A stretch of 64,000 nucleotides of DNA, taken from Brevibacillus laterosporus (GTDB lineage: Bacteria; Bacillota; Bacilli; Brevibacillales; Brevibacillaceae). A program made the translations under genes and the position numbers. Where the stretch lies: the NCBI RefSeq assembly GCF_030489605.1, contig NZ_JAUKFY010000008.1:1-64000 (forward strand). Direction: 5' to 3'. Positions within the stretch are counted from its first letter, which is position 1. The number at the start of each line of letters is the position of its first letter. The notes beneath the pieces were generated by a model, which saw only the letters and a program-made list of their open reading frames with translations, made no database searches and had not been told where the DNA came from. Shown here piece after piece: positions 52,117 through 61,314 of the stretch.

Positions 52117-52152
52117 AAAGACAGACGAAATAATGAATTTCGTCTGTCTTTA
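52117..52152 (-). terminator. terminator of the CAP-domain gene
   Basis: AAAGACAGACGAAAT pairs with ATTTCGTCTGTCTTT around a 5-base loop. It works on both strands and lies after the CAP gene on the minus strand. Confidence 0.88.
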
Positions 52153-52203
52153 TGAGATAACATGGATAGAGGTTTTGTTGCTCCTCTACTTTGAGAGCAT
52201 TGC

Positions 52204-52986
52204 TTATCCGATGAATTCTTGCACCCAGTAACCGTTGTAGTATCCTACTCCGATTTTTGTAAAGGAAGAATTCATGATGTTTTCACGGTGTCCGTCGCTG
52301 TCCATCCAGTCTTTCATTACTTCTTCAGCAGAACGTTGACCTTCAGCAATGTTTTCACCCGCTGTTTTGTAGGAAATCTTATACTGATCCATCATGTCAA
52401 ATGGAGATCCGAAGGTTGGGCTATCATGGTCAAAATAATTGTTGTCTGCCATGTCCTTTGCTTTGTCTGTTGCCATTTTAGACAGTTCTGTATCCATGCT
52501 AAGCGGCTTCAGACCAGCTTTGGCACGCTCCTTGTTTACAATTTCCACTACTTCGTTCACCATTGCGCTTGCTTGGGCAGATACGTTTTCTTTTGAAGCT
52601 TTATCTTTTTCTGCTTGTTTCATAGAAGGTTTTTTCTGTTTGTCTGCAGAAACTTCATCGGAATCGTCTGCAAATCTGTTTTCAATCTTTGGTGTAGAAG
52701 GTGATTTAGCGTCGGAATCTTCGATGTTTTTTAATTTTTGGATAATGGAGTTATCCTTACCTTTTGTTTGATTCAATAGGCTATTTAATAGATCTGCAGG
52801 AAGGCAATCCTTCGATTTTCCTTGCTTTTGATTAAGTAATTCAGTCAATGAAGCAATATCTTGTTTAGCTGGTAGATTTTTTACCGCGCATGTTGGGGAA
52901 GCAGCAAATGCAGAAGTAGCGATACCGCTTACTGCCATTCCTACTGCCAATGCAAATACTGTTTTAGACATCCAATTTTTCTTCAT
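52204..52986 (-). CDS. secreted CAP-domain (SCP/PR-1-like, YkwD-type) protein
   Basis: The 260-residue exported protein has a signal peptide ending at AFA-A near residue 28, a low-complexity Lys/Ser/Gln-rich middle (about 35-135) and a C-terminal CAP domain (about 140-260). The CAP landmarks are VEIVNKERAKAGLKPL, DNNYFDHDSPTFGSP, AGENIAEGQRSAEEVMKDWMDSDGHRENIM and IGVGYYNGYWVQEFIG, with conserved His and Glu residues of the cavity. Bacterial CAP proteins are wall-associated; their biochemical role is unsettled. AAAGGAG precedes the ATG. Its mRNA leader is a c-di-AMP riboswitch, tying it to wall or osmotic homeostasis. Confidence 0.93.
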   Translation of the reverse strand: MKKNWMSKTVFALAVGMAVSGIATSAFAASPTCAVKNLPAKQDIASLTELLNQKQGKSKDCLPADLLNSLLNQTKGKDNSIIQKLKNIEDSDAKSPSTPKIENRFADDSDEVSADKQKKPSMKQAEKDKASKENVSAQASAMVNEVVEIVNKERAKAGLKPLSMDTELSKMATDKAKDMADNNYFDHDSPTFGSPFDMMDQYKISYKTAGENIAEGQRSAEEVMKDWMDSDGHRENIMNSSFTKIGVGYYNGYWVQEFIG

Positions 52987-53004
52987 TTTTCATCGCTCCT
53001 TTTT

Positions 53005-53150
53005 TTTACCTACGAGGTTAGTTGTCGGGTTCGGATTGAGGATACAACCCTACGCAGCATTATGTGTGATTCACCCCAGGTGGTTAGCCTAAGCCTTACA
53101 CCATCGGTCATCCCCCGCACTTCTCATGATTTGGGAAGTTTCGGCAAGCT
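53005..53150 (-). ncRNA. cyclic-di-AMP riboswitch (ydaO/yuaA class)
   Basis: On the minus strand, in order: TTGCCGAAACT, GCGGGGGATGACC, the hallmark GGGGTGAATC, GCGTAGGG, and ATCCGAACCCGACAACTAACCTCGTAGG. These are the conserved blocks of the ydaO-yuaA riboswitch that binds cyclic di-AMP. The closing stem pairs TTGCC with GGTAA. The AAAGGAG ribosome site of the CAP gene follows within 10 bases. In known cases ligand binding turns expression off. No separate terminator hairpin is obvious before the start codon, so control may act on translation. Confidence 0.93.
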
Positions 53151-53602
53151 CAGAATAACAAAGTTGCAAGCACGGAAAAAGCGGTAGATAACTGGTAAAA
53201 GTAGATAAAAATTCCTATTAGAATTTGATGAGAAAAGGAGGAATAAGGAAGAGATCAAGCGGCTAAAGGGATGAAGCTGGATCAAAATAATAGAAAATGA
53301 AGACTGTGGTAACAGGTAGTTTTATAAAAAAACAGCACATTTGTTATATGGAGGAGGAGAGAGAAGCAGACGAAGCAGGAATAAATTAGAATTAATTGTG
53401 AAAAATATCCTCCTGTCAAAGCCTGATATTTAGAAGAGCTGGACAATGGAAAAAGCAAACAAGCGGTTCATTTTAAGGTAAGAATCTGAAGATTGGAATT
53501 ATGTAAAAAGAGTGAGGATGGATACGAGGAGGAAACAAACCGACAGCTTATGTTAGACAAGTGTAAGAATGTGAATGGTTACGATCCAGGGAGGGATGAC
53601 TA
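53151..53602. other. about 450 bp without a recognisable gene
   Basis: This divergent region lies between the riboswitch and the sigma-54 activator gene. It must hold both promoters, but I see no strong consensus match and no ORF with a ribosome site, apart from GGGAGGG directly before the activator gene. Confidence 0.45.
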
Positions 53603-54997
53603 ATGGTTTTTCAGGCCACAGCATCGTTGGAATATCTAAAACTGTTAGAGGATGTATTTGAACAAGCATATGAATGTATAGTGGTGACGAATCCAGAGGG
53701 CATCATTCTAATGATGAATCATAAATATCGGAATTTTATCGGGATAGCTGATCCAATCGGCAGACATGTTACATCCGTTATTGAGAATACGCGCATGCAT
53801 ACAGTAGCCAAGACCGGATTAGCTGAACTGGCTGAGGTTCAACGGATTAACGGCCGTGAAATGATAGCGAACCGTGTCCCTATTTATCGGGATGGGAACA
53901 TGATTGCGGTGCTGGGAACTGTTATGTTTCAGGATGTGCGGCAGCTTCACGCTTTGTCGGCTACAGTCGATCAATTAAAACAAGAATTAGATTACTATAA
54001 AGGTGAATTGCAAAGAAAGCTGGGAGCAGCTTATCGCTTTGAACAGATTGTTAGCACCAGCGACTTAATGAATAAATGTAAGGAATTAGCGATGAAGGTT
54101 GCTAAAAGCGATACAACTGTACTGATTACGGGAGAGAGCGGGACGGGCAAAGAACTATTTGCACATGCTATTCATGCGGCCAGTCAGCGAGCGATGGGAC
54201 CATTTATTCGGGTAAATTGCGCGGCAATCCCGGATAATTTATTGGAATCCGAGTTGTTTGGATACGAGGAGGGAGCATTTACAGGGGCTCTGCGCAAAGG
54301 GAAAAAAGGAAAATTTGAACTAGCTGATCGAGGTACAATCCTGTTAGATGAAATTGGAGATATGCCACTCGCTCTACAAGCCAAGCTTTTACGCGTTTTG
54401 CAAGAAAAAGAAGTAGAGCGAGTCGGAGCAAGTCGACCAATGTCGCTAGATGTACGAGTGATTGCTTCTACTAATAAAGATATGTTTGCTTTAATGAAAG
54501 CGGGAAAATTTCGCGAGGATTTATTTTATCGCTTGCACGTTGTTACCCTTACAATACCGCCGCTTCGTGATAGGTTGGAAGACTTGCCGCATTTGGTAGA
54601 GAGTATACAAGAGCAACTGATGGAGACAACGGGGATTGTTGTGAAAGGAATGGACGAAGAGGTATGGGAGCTGTTACGTTATCACCGCTGGCCTGGCAAC
54701 GTAAGAGAGCTGCGCAATGTATTGGAGCGTGCCATGCATATGATGGAGGGTAACCGGATCAGGGCCGAGCATATTCTGCTTCCAGCATCCACATCAGGGA
54801 ACCCACTGGTACAGAGCAGCTTTCCTATTCTTAAAGAATGGCTAGCAAAGGCTGAACGTGAGGCTTTGCTACGGGCCGTTCAACTAACTGGGGGAAATAA
54901 ACGGGAGGCAGCAAAATTGCTCGGAATTAGTAAATCCAGCTTTTATCATAAGTGGGAGAGGCTAATTGACAGGCAAATGCAACTAGCGAAGCAGTAA
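53603..54997 (+). CDS. sigma-54-dependent activator with PAS domain
   Basis: The 464-residue enhancer-binding protein has an N-terminal PAS sensor (about 8-115), a short coiled linker and a central AAA domain. The AAA domain carries Walker A GESGTGKE (177-184), sigma-54-contacting GAFTGA (224-229), Walker B ILLDEIGD (246-253) and the Arg-rich sensor [14 protein letters not shown]-terminal Fis-type helix-turn-helix follows ([22 protein letters not shown]). It opens sigma-54 promoters by ATP hydrolysis. Directly downstream lie three candidate binding sites and a -24/-12 promoter before the permease-dehydrogenase genes, its likely targets. Confidence 0.95.
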   Translation: MVFQATASLEYLKLLEDVFEQAYECIVVTNPEGIILMMNHKYRNFIGIADPIGRHVTSVIENTRMHTVAKTGLAELAEVQRINGREMIANRVPIYRDGNMIAVLGTVMFQDVRQLHALSATVDQLKQELDYYKGELQRKLGAAYRFEQIVSTSDLMNKCKELAMKVAKSDTTVLITGESGTGKELFAHAIHAASQRAMGPFIRVNCAAIPDNLLESELFGYEEGAFTGALRKGKKGKFELADRGTILLDEIGDMPLALQAKLLRVLQEKEVERVGASRPMSLDVRVIASTNKDMFALMKAGKFREDLFYRLHVVTLTIPPLRDRLEDLPHLVESIQEQLMETTGIVVKGMDEEVWELLRYHRWPGNVRELRNVLERAMHMMEGNRIRAEHILLPASTSGNPLVQSSFPILKEWLAKAEREALLRAVQLTGGNKREAAKLLGISKSSFYHKWERLIDRQMQLAKQ

Positions 54998-54998
54998 G

Positions 54999-55012
54999 TC
55001 CGATATTTTGGA
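54999..55012 (+). promoter_or_regulatory. candidate upstream activating site 1
   Basis: TCCGATATTTTGGA, one of three 14-bp sites sharing TCC-N8-GGA. It begins two bases after the activator stop codon. Confidence 0.6.
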
Positions 55013-55017
55013 AGATG

Positions 55018-55031
55018 TCCAGAATTTTGGA
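55018..55031 (+). promoter_or_regulatory. candidate upstream activating site 2
   Basis: TCCAGAATTTTGGA, 19 bp (start to start) after site 1 and a better palindrome (GTCCA/TGGAC). Confidence 0.65.
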
Positions 55032-55118
55032 CTTTTTACATGTACAAAGCTAAGACTAATGATTCTTATAATCACGAGCCTATATATTTGTAGGAAGCAA
55101 AGAGCCTGCAAATATATT

Positions 55119-55132
55119 TCCGAAAATTTGGA
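55119..55132 (+). promoter_or_regulatory. candidate upstream activating site 3
   Basis: TCCGAAAATTTGGA, 101 bp after site 2 and about 120 bp ahead of the -24 element, the usual distance for enhancer sites. Confidence 0.6.
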
Positions 55133-55254
55133 CTTTAATTCAAGAGCGGTATGTCAAAGCGTTCAATTGTTAAAAGCATGGGGACGCTAAAAAGGCTGTT
55201 CGTATCTGAAAAGTTGCTAAAATGATCGCAAAGAACACGCAATGCTCTAATAAA

Positions 55255-55270
55255 TGGCATGAATTATGCT
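55255..55270 (+). promoter_or_regulatory. sigma-54 (-24/-12) promoter of the hydroxybutyrate operon
   Basis: TGGCATGAATTATGCT has the -24 GG and -12 GC exactly 10 bp apart, with TGGCA matching the -24 consensus. It lies about 50 bp before the permease start, downstream of three activator sites. No sigma-A promoter of similar quality is seen here. Confidence 0.75.
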
Positions 55271-55322
55271 TCCCTTGTAGACAACCGACACAATTTTGTC
55301 ACATGAGAGAGGGGAAGTATTT

Positions 55323-56705
55323 ATGCTTTTAGAGATTGTAGCGATCCTTGTGTCTTTGAGTCTACTCATGTTTTTTGCATATCGAGGCTATCCCGTTATC
55401 GTATTTGCCCCCATTTTTACTCTGTTGGCAGTCGTTTTATCTGGCTTAGCACTATTGCCAAGCTATACAGAGACATTCATGACCAATGCAGCTAATTATA
55501 TTAAGGCATTTTTCCCCGTATTTTTATTAGGAGCGATTTTCGGTAAGGTGATGGAATTGAACGGAGCGGCTGGTTCCATCGCACAGACAATTGTTAAAGG
55601 ATTAGGAGCAAAGCGTGCAGTGTTATCCATTGTATTAGCCTGTGCAATCCTTACCTATGGTGGCGTTTCCTTGTTCGTTGTAGCTTTTGCGGTCTATCCC
55701 TTTGCAGCAGCTCTTTTCCGGGAAGCGAATATTCCGAAACGTTTGATTCCAGGGACGATTGCTTTGGGAGCGTTTACGTTTACCATGGATGCGTTACCCG
55801 GTACACCACAGATTCAAAACATTATCCCAACCAATTACTTTGGGACAGATGCCTATGCTGCGCCGCTAGTAGGAATTGTGGGAGCTTTCCTGATTTTTCT
55901 GGGCGGGATGCTGTGGTTGGAAAAACGCCGCAAACAGGCGGCTATAGCAGGAGAGGGATATGGTGACAATCACAAGAATGAACCGGAAGCAAAAGGAACA
56001 GAAAAATATCCTCATATTGCCTTGGCTATCTTACCTCTGTTGCTGGTGCTTCTCACTAATTTTTTGTTAAGCAGAGGATTCATTGCCGTCGATAGCTGGT
56101 ATGATCCAGCCATGCTCAGCGAAAAATTCAAGATTGATAATGTGAAGACGGTAGCTTCTTCATGGGCTTTGATCATTGCGTTGCTGGTAGGGGTCATTTC
56201 AGCTTTAGTGATCAATGTAAAAACGGTTCATAGCAAGCTAGCAGCAGGACTTACGGCAGCAGCCATGGGAGCTTTGCTTGCCATCTTTAACACGGCCTCT
56301 GAGGTGGGTTTTGGGAACGTGGTAAAAACTTTGCCGGGGTTTAAAAGCATTCAGGATTGGATTTTGGGCGCAAGCGATCATCCATTGGTTTCTGAGGCCT
56401 TAGCGGTTAATGTATTATCTGGAATGACTGGTTCCGCCTCTGGAGGTTTGTCGATTGCCTTGGAGGTAATGGGCAAACAGTATGTAGAGCTAGCAAATGC
56501 CGCTAATATTTCCCCAGAACTCCTACATCGGATTGCTTCCATGGCCTCAGGGGGGATGGATACGCTGCCTCATAATGGTGCTGTCATTACGTTATTGGCG
56601 ATCACGGGGCTTACGCATCGGCAGTCCTACAAGGATATTTTTGTTATTACTGTATTAAAGACAGTAACGGTTTTCCTATTGGCTTTCATGGTTTCCATTT
56701 TGTAA
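55323..56705 (+). CDS. GntP-family permease (likely 3-hydroxybutyrate uptake)
   Basis: The 460-residue membrane protein has about twelve segments. GntP-type motifs include FFPVFLLGAIFGKVMELNGAAGSIAQTIV, TFTMDALPGTPQIQNIIPTNYFGTD and MASGGMDTLPHNGAVITLLAITGLTHRQSYKDI. The GntP family imports gluconate and small hydroxy acids. Being joined to a hydroxybutyrate-type dehydrogenase, it probably imports 3-hydroxybutyrate; that is inference. ATG 55323 follows GAGAGGGG. Expected to depend on sigma-54 and the PAS activator. Confidence 0.9.
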   Translation: MLLEIVAILVSLSLLMFFAYRGYPVIVFAPIFTLLAVVLSGLALLPSYTETFMTNAANYIKAFFPVFLLGAIFGKVMELNGAAGSIAQTIVKGLGAKRAVLSIVLACAILTYGGVSLFVVAFAVYPFAAALFREANIPKRLIPGTIALGAFTFTMDALPGTPQIQNIIPTNYFGTDAYAAPLVGIVGAFLIFLGGMLWLEKRRKQAAIAGEGYGDNHKNEPEAKGTEKYPHIALAILPLLLVLLTNFLLSRGFIAVDSWYDPAMLSEKFKIDNVKTVASSWALIIALLVGVISALVINVKTVHSKLAAGLTAAAMGALLAIFNTASEVGFGNVVKTLPGFKSIQDWILGASDHPLVSEALAVNVLSGMTGSASGGLSIALEVMGKQYVELANAANISPELLHRIASMASGGMDTLPHNGAVITLLAITGLTHRQSYKDIFVITVLKTVTVFLLAFMVSIL

Positions 56706-56775
56706 TGAGATGAGAGTGGAAAAGAGAAGGAGTAAAGGCTTTTGCCATGATGATAAGGAAGAGGAGAAATGTTGT

Positions 56776-57558
56776 ATGGGGTTACTAGATCAAAGAGTAG
56801 CATTCATTACTGGTGCTGCGAGCGGTATTGGTTATGAGATGGCCCGGCATTTTGCTAAGGAAGGAGCGATTGTTGCCATCGCTGATCTGAATGCAGGAGC
56901 GGTTGCTGCATCGGCAGAGAGACTTCGTCAGCAGGGGTATAAGGTGATCGGCTTACCCTGTGATGTTTCAAATGAGGAGCAGGTTGCAGCCAGCGTCCAA
57001 CGAGTTGTCGAAGAGTATGGGAAATTGGAGATTTTAGTTAATAATGCTGGTCTGCAGCATGTGTCCCCCATTGAGGAATTTCCGACAGAGCGTTTTGAGC
57101 TACTGCTAAAAGTCATGCTAGTGGGGCCTTTTTTAGGCATTAAGCATACATTCCCCATCATGAAACAGCAGGGATACGGCCGGATTTTAAATATGTCATC
57201 CATAAATGGGCTTATCGGATTTGCGGGAAAAGCGGCCTACAACAGTGCCAAGCATGGAGTAATTGGATTGACGAAAGTAGCCGCATTAGAAGGAGCAGCA
57301 CATGGGATTACAGTAAATGCCTTGTGTCCCGGCTATGTTGACACTCCTTTAGTACAAAATCAACTGAAGGATTTGGCTATTACTCGTAATGTACCTTTAG
57401 AAAAAGTATTGGAGGAAGTCATTTACCCTTTAGTTCCTCAGAAGAGATTGTTATCTGCAGAGGAGATTGCAGACTATGCCGCTATGCTGGTAAGCGATAG
57501 ATTAAAGGGAGTTACAGGCATTGCCGCTGCTATTGATGGCGGGTATACCGCTCAATAA
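56776..57558 (+). CDS. short-chain dehydrogenase, likely 3-hydroxybutyrate dehydrogenase
   Basis: The 260-residue SDR has the cofactor motif TGAASGIG (about 12-19), Asp at the end of beta-2 (IADL, NAD preference), NNAG, and catalytic Ser-Tyr-Lys (MSSINGLIGF ... YNSAKHG). VNALCPGYVDTPLV and the C-terminal IDGGYTAQ are typical of D-3-hydroxybutyrate dehydrogenases. It would oxidise 3-hydroxybutyrate to acetoacetate. ATG 56776 has GAGGAG upstream; the earlier in-frame ATG 56710 lacks a site. Follows the permease in one operon. Confidence 0.9.
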   Translation: MGLLDQRVAFITGAASGIGYEMARHFAKEGAIVAIADLNAGAVAASAERLRQQGYKVIGLPCDVSNEEQVAASVQRVVEEYGKLEILVNNAGLQHVSPIEEFPTERFELLLKVMLVGPFLGIKHTFPIMKQQGYGRILNMSSINGLIGFAGKAAYNSAKHGVIGLTKVAALEGAAHGITVNALCPGYVDTPLVQNQLKDLAITRNVPLEKVLEEVIYPLVPQKRLLSAEEIADYAAMLVSDRLKGVTGIAAAIDGGYTAQ

Positions 57559-57587
57559 GAATCATTATGAGCAACCGTAATAAGAAA

Positions 57588-57640
57588 AAGCAGGTAACAG
57601 AAAAGGAGTAGAGAAGTCCTTTGGCTATTACCTGCCTTTC
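57588..57640. terminator. bidirectional terminator between the SDR and HesB-like genes
   Basis: AAGCAGGTAA pairs with TTACCTGCCTT across a 30-base loop region, with A- and T-runs on both sides. Confidence 0.7.
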
Positions 57641-57651
57641 TATCTATTTTC

Positions 57652-57939
57652 TTATTGGAAAGAAAACGTAATTTCTTCTAAAGCTTCATTAAAATCAACG
57701 GTCATGCTTTTATCCTCAATAAACCACATATCATCTTGTTCAAAAAAGAAGGTAATGCCTTCAACCGTATTGGAGAGTGCGATCTCATTCGGTTCGGCTT
57801 TAGAAATCCCCATGGAATAGCTTTTATGTAGGCTGGTGCCTCCGCCGTATCGGACGAAAAAGCGAATGAAATCGCCTGATTTGAAGCCCCAGTCTTTTTT
57901 GAACCAAGCAAGTGCCTGTGGTGTAATGGTAATGGACAT
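57652..57939 (-). CDS. HesB/IscA-like protein (YneR type)
   Basis: The 95-residue protein has the HesB-like fold (ITPQALAWFKKDWGFKSGDFIRFFVRYGGGTS...). It lacks the three cysteines of true IscA iron-sulfur carriers, as does B. subtilis YneR, so a direct cluster role is doubtful. ATG 57939 has AAAGGAG upstream; the frame is open for another 50 codons but without a ribosome site. Monocistronic, convergent with the SDR gene. Confidence 0.85.
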   Translation of the reverse strand: MSITITPQALAWFKKDWGFKSGDFIRFFVRYGGGTSLHKSYSMGISKAEPNEIALSNTVEGITFFFEQDDMWFIEDKSMTVDFNEALEEITFSFQ

Positions 57940-58080
57940 TGAGAGCCACTCCTTTATCATGTCATCTGGAGATTGGTCGATACAGAAGTATCCTTTTATG
58001 TAGCATACCAGATTTTTATTGAAACATGATAGGAGATAAGTGTAAAGTCTAAAAAAGTTAGTTAAAAAAATACACAAACG

Positions 58081-58096
58081 TGTGATAAACATCACT
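58081..58096 (+). promoter_or_regulatory. Fnr/Crp-like site upstream of adhE
   Basis: TGTGATAAACATCACT fits the Fnr consensus TGTGA-N6-TCACA except the last base. It is about 150 bp upstream of the -10 element, far for direct activation. Confidence 0.5.
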
Positions 58097-58229
58097 TACA
58101 TATGCGTGGTTATCGAGTAAGATAAGTGTGTACCGAGGAGCTGAATAGAAAAAGATAGCTCTAAGGCGGTTTATAAGGAATTGCTTTGTTGCACTACTTT
58201 ATATTAACTAGAAAAAGTTCCTTGTAAAC

Positions 58230-58283
58230 TATAATGTGAAAAATTTCACTTTATTTTTAAAGAGATATGTGAAATTTTTCACT
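58230..58283 (+). promoter_or_regulatory. adhE promoter region with two Rex-like boxes
   Basis: A TATAAT -10 element (58230-58235) is directly overlapped by TGTGAAAAATTTCACT (58235-58250). A second site, TGTGAAATTTTTCACT, lies at 58268-58283. Both match the Rex consensus TGTGAA-N4-TTCACA except the last base. Rex senses NADH/NAD and represses fermentation genes until NADH rises; the positions would block initiation. No good -35 is seen, which suggests an activator is needed. Confidence 0.75.
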
Positions 58284-58330
58284 AAATGTGTGGATACAAT
58301 GCTTTCTTATTTAATAAGGAGGAAGAAACC

Positions 58331-60940
58331 ATGAGCAATGAAGGAAAAGTGCAGGAGCAAGCAAAAGAAGAGGCAGCAAAAACAATGATTGATACCTTGG
58401 TCGAGAATGGTAACCAAGCGTTAAAGGACTTTGCTAATTACGATCAGGAGCAAATAGACAGCATTGTAAAAGCAATGGCGTTAGCCGGGTTAGATAAGCA
58501 CGTATATTTGGCAAAATTGGCTCATGAGGAAACAGGACGCGGTGTTTTTGAAGATAAGATGATCAAAAACATTTTCTCTACAGAATATATTTATAACAGT
58601 ATTAAAAAGGATAAAACAGTTGGTCTTATCCGTGAAGATGAGCAGAATGGCATCATCGAAATAGCTGAACCGATTGGTGTAGTAGCAGGGGTTACACCAG
58701 TAACAAACCCGACCTCTACCACCATGTTCAAAGCAATCATTTCTATTAAAACCAGAAACCCAATTATCTTCGCCTTCCATCCATCTGCACAGAAGTCTAG
58801 TGCAGAAGCGGCGCGAACATTATATGAAGCAGCAATGAAAGCTGGGGCTCCAAAGAATTGCATTCAGTGGATCGACCAGCCTTCCCTGGAAGCAACCAAA
58901 CAATTGATGAATCATCCAGGCACAGCTCTTGTATTAGCAACAGGTGGAGCCGGTATGGTGAAATCAGCTTACAGTACAGGTAAGCCGGCACTTGGAGTAG
59001 GTCCTGGTAACGTACCTTGCTATATTGAACGGACGGCGGTAATCGAGCGTGCGGTAAATGATTTGATTTTATCCAAAACCTTTGACAATGGTATGATTTG
59101 TGCTTCTGAGCAAGCTGTGATTGTTGATGCGCCCATCTATGAACGAGTTAAACAACTTATGATCTCCAATAATTGCCACTTTTTGACACCTGATGAAAAG
59201 GCCAAAGTGGAGAAATTGGTCATAAATGAAAATACATGCGCCGTCAATGCGGATATCGTAGGAAAACCAGCGGCAGTTATTGCGGAAATGGCCGGTGTCC
59301 AAGTAGATCCGGAAACGAAAATTTTAGTCGCAGAATTGACAGGTGTAGGTCCTGACAATCCACTCTCTCGTGAAAAATTAAGTCCTGTCCTTGCATGCTA
59401 TAAAGTGAAAAACGCGGATGAAGGCTTCCGCCGTGCAGAAGAAATGCTTGAATTCGGCGGCTTGGGACATACAGCTGTTATCCATACAGAAGACGATGAT
59501 CTCATGGAAGCATTCGGAATGAGAATGAAGGCTTGCCGTATCGTAGTGAATGCTCCATCTTCTCAAGGTGCAATCGGGGATATTTACAACGAATTCATTC
59601 CATCCCTAACGCTTGGTTGCGGTTCTTATGGCCGAAACTCTGTATCTACCAACGTTAGTGCTGTGCATATGATCAACGTCAAAAAGGTGGCGAAACGACG
59701 CGTGAACATGCAATGGTTTAAGATTCCAGAGAAAATATACTTTGAGAAAAATTCAATTCAATATCTTCAAGATATGCCTGACATCTCTCGTGCTGTAATC
59801 GTGACAGACCCAGCTATGGTAAAACTAGGCTATGTAGATAAGGTATTGAGAAATCTCCGCAGTCGTTCTCAATACGTCCATTGCAAAGTGTTTAGCGATG
59901 TAGAGCCAGATCCATCTGTAACAACTGTACGTAAAGGAACTGAGCTCATGGTGGATTTCCGCCCTGATGTGATCATTGCATTAGGCGGCGGTTCTGCGAT
60001 GGATGCAGCGAAAGCGATGTGGTTGTTCTATGAATATCCAAATGAAGAATTCCAAAACCTATACCAAAAATTCTTGGATATCCGTAAACGCGTTTATAAA
60101 TTCCCTAAACTAGGCCGTTTAGCTAAATTTGTTGCGATTCCTACCACCTCTGGTACTGGTTCTGAGGTAACACCATTTGCGGTAATTACTGACCGTGAGA
60201 AAAACATGAAATATCCAATTGCTGATTACGAATTGACTCCTGACGTGGCGATCCTTGATCCGCAATTTGTAATGACTGTGCCAAAGGTAATCACTGCTGA
60301 TACTGGTATGGACGTCCTTACTCACGCGATGGAGGCGTATGTATCTGTAATGGCAAATGATTTCACAGATGGTTTGGCACTAAAAGCCATTCAGCTTATC
60401 TTTGAATACTTGCCACGTGCCTACAAAGACGGTGGAGACGAGGTCGCCCGTCAAAAGGTCCACAATGCATCTTGCATAGCAGGTATGGCTTTTGCCAACG
60501 CATTCCTGGGTATCAACCACAGCTTGGCACACAAACTGGGAGCTGAATTCCATCTTGCACACGGTCGTTCCAATGCGATTTTAATGCCACATGTTATTCG
60601 CTTTAATGCTACTGTTCCTAATAAATTCGCATCTTTCCCTCGATATGAAAAGTTCATAGCACATGAGCGCTACGCAGAAATCGCTCGTTTGCTAGGACTG
60701 CCTGCTAAAACAACAGAAGAGGGTGTTGAAAGTCTGATTCAAGCCGTCGTTACATTAGGAAAATCTTTAGATATTCCAATGAGCATTGAAGCGAATGGAG
60801 TAACAAAAGAAGCCTTCGAAAAAGAAGTAGATCGCTTAGCAGTTCTCGCATTCGAAGACCAATGCACTACGGCTAACCCTAAAATGCCATTAGTTACTGA
60901 ACTTGCAGAGATTTACCGAAACGCATTCAAAGGCGTGTAG
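58331..60940 (+). CDS. adhE: bifunctional acetaldehyde/alcohol dehydrogenase
   Basis: The 869-residue fusion enzyme reduces acetyl-CoA to acetaldehyde and then ethanol with two NADH. The N-terminal CoA-acylating aldehyde dehydrogenase domain (about 1-430) has the catalytic Cys in FDNGMICASEQ. The C-terminal iron-dependent alcohol dehydrogenase (about 455-869) has ALGGGSAMDAAKAMW, the iron-site histidines in HALAHKLGAEFHLAHGRSNA and TSGTGSEVTPF. ATG 58331 has AAGGAGGAAG upstream. Single gene under Rex-like control, serving anaerobic redox balance. Confidence 0.97.
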   Translation: MSNEGKVQEQAKEEAAKTMIDTLVENGNQALKDFANYDQEQIDSIVKAMALAGLDKHVYLAKLAHEETGRGVFEDKMIKNIFSTEYIYNSIKKDKTVGLIREDEQNGIIEIAEPIGVVAGVTPVTNPTSTTMFKAIISIKTRNPIIFAFHPSAQKSSAEAARTLYEAAMKAGAPKNCIQWIDQPSLEATKQLMNHPGTALVLATGGAGMVKSAYSTGKPALGVGPGNVPCYIERTAVIERAVNDLILSKTFDNGMICASEQAVIVDAPIYERVKQLMISNNCHFLTPDEKAKVEKLVINENTCAVNADIVGKPAAVIAEMAGVQVDPETKILVAELTGVGPDNPLSREKLSPVLACYKVKNADEGFRRAEEMLEFGGLGHTAVIHTEDDDLMEAFGMRMKACRIVVNAPSSQGAIGDIYNEFIPSLTLGCGSYGRNSVSTNVSAVHMINVKKVAKRRVNMQWFKIPEKIYFEKNSIQYLQDMPDISRAVIVTDPAMVKLGYVDKVLRNLRSRSQYVHCKVFSDVEPDPSVTTVRKGTELMVDFRPDVIIALGGGSAMDAAKAMWLFYEYPNEEFQNLYQKFLDIRKRVYKFPKLGRLAKFVAIPTTSGTGSEVTPFAVITDREKNMKYPIADYELTPDVAILDPQFVMTVPKVITADTGMDVLTHAMEAYVSVMANDFTDGLALKAIQLIFEYLPRAYKDGGDEVARQKVHNASCIAGMAFANAFLGINHSLAHKLGAEFHLAHGRSNAILMPHVIRFNATVPNKFASFPRYEKFIAHERYAEIARLLGLPAKTTEEGVESLIQAVVTLGKSLDIPMSIEANGVTKEAFEKEVDRLAVLAFEDQCTTANPKMPLVTELAEIYRNAFKGV

Positions 60941-61026
60941 AGCTACACAAATTTGTGTTAGCTATACCATATAGCTTCCCCTTTCCGATTTTCATATGAT
61001 AACCTTCCCTTCACACTACTAAATTG

Positions 61027-61057
61027 GGCGAGCCGAATCTGGCTCGCCGTTTTTTTC
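61027..61057 (+). terminator. terminator of adhE
   Basis: GGCGAGCC pairs with GGCTCGCC around a 6-base loop, followed by seven T. The next 257 bp to the ABC operon holds no recognised element. Confidence 0.92.
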
Positions 61058-61314
61058 TTTCCTGCGCGACAGCAATCTTATTACTTTAGCTGCTGTATTC
61101 TTACTATGTAAAAAATTTTACTGAAGCATTTGTTAATTTCAGCATATTTCAGAAATTATATTTACAGTCTTCAAAAAATCAGATAATGTATTACAAAAGA
61201 ACATAGCAGTACAGTTGAGAGAGCAGTTAGAGAAGAGTAGATAGGCTTTTTAGGAAACAGTGCAGGTTAGACCAGTATAGTACAGGGTTTATAGAGCTGA
61301 GGAGGAGAGTTTAG

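Noticed and set aside
55008-55190. 60-codon ORF between the sigma-54 activator and permease genes
   Set aside because: It lies in the control region containing the activator sites, lacks a ribosome site and has no recognisable protein features.
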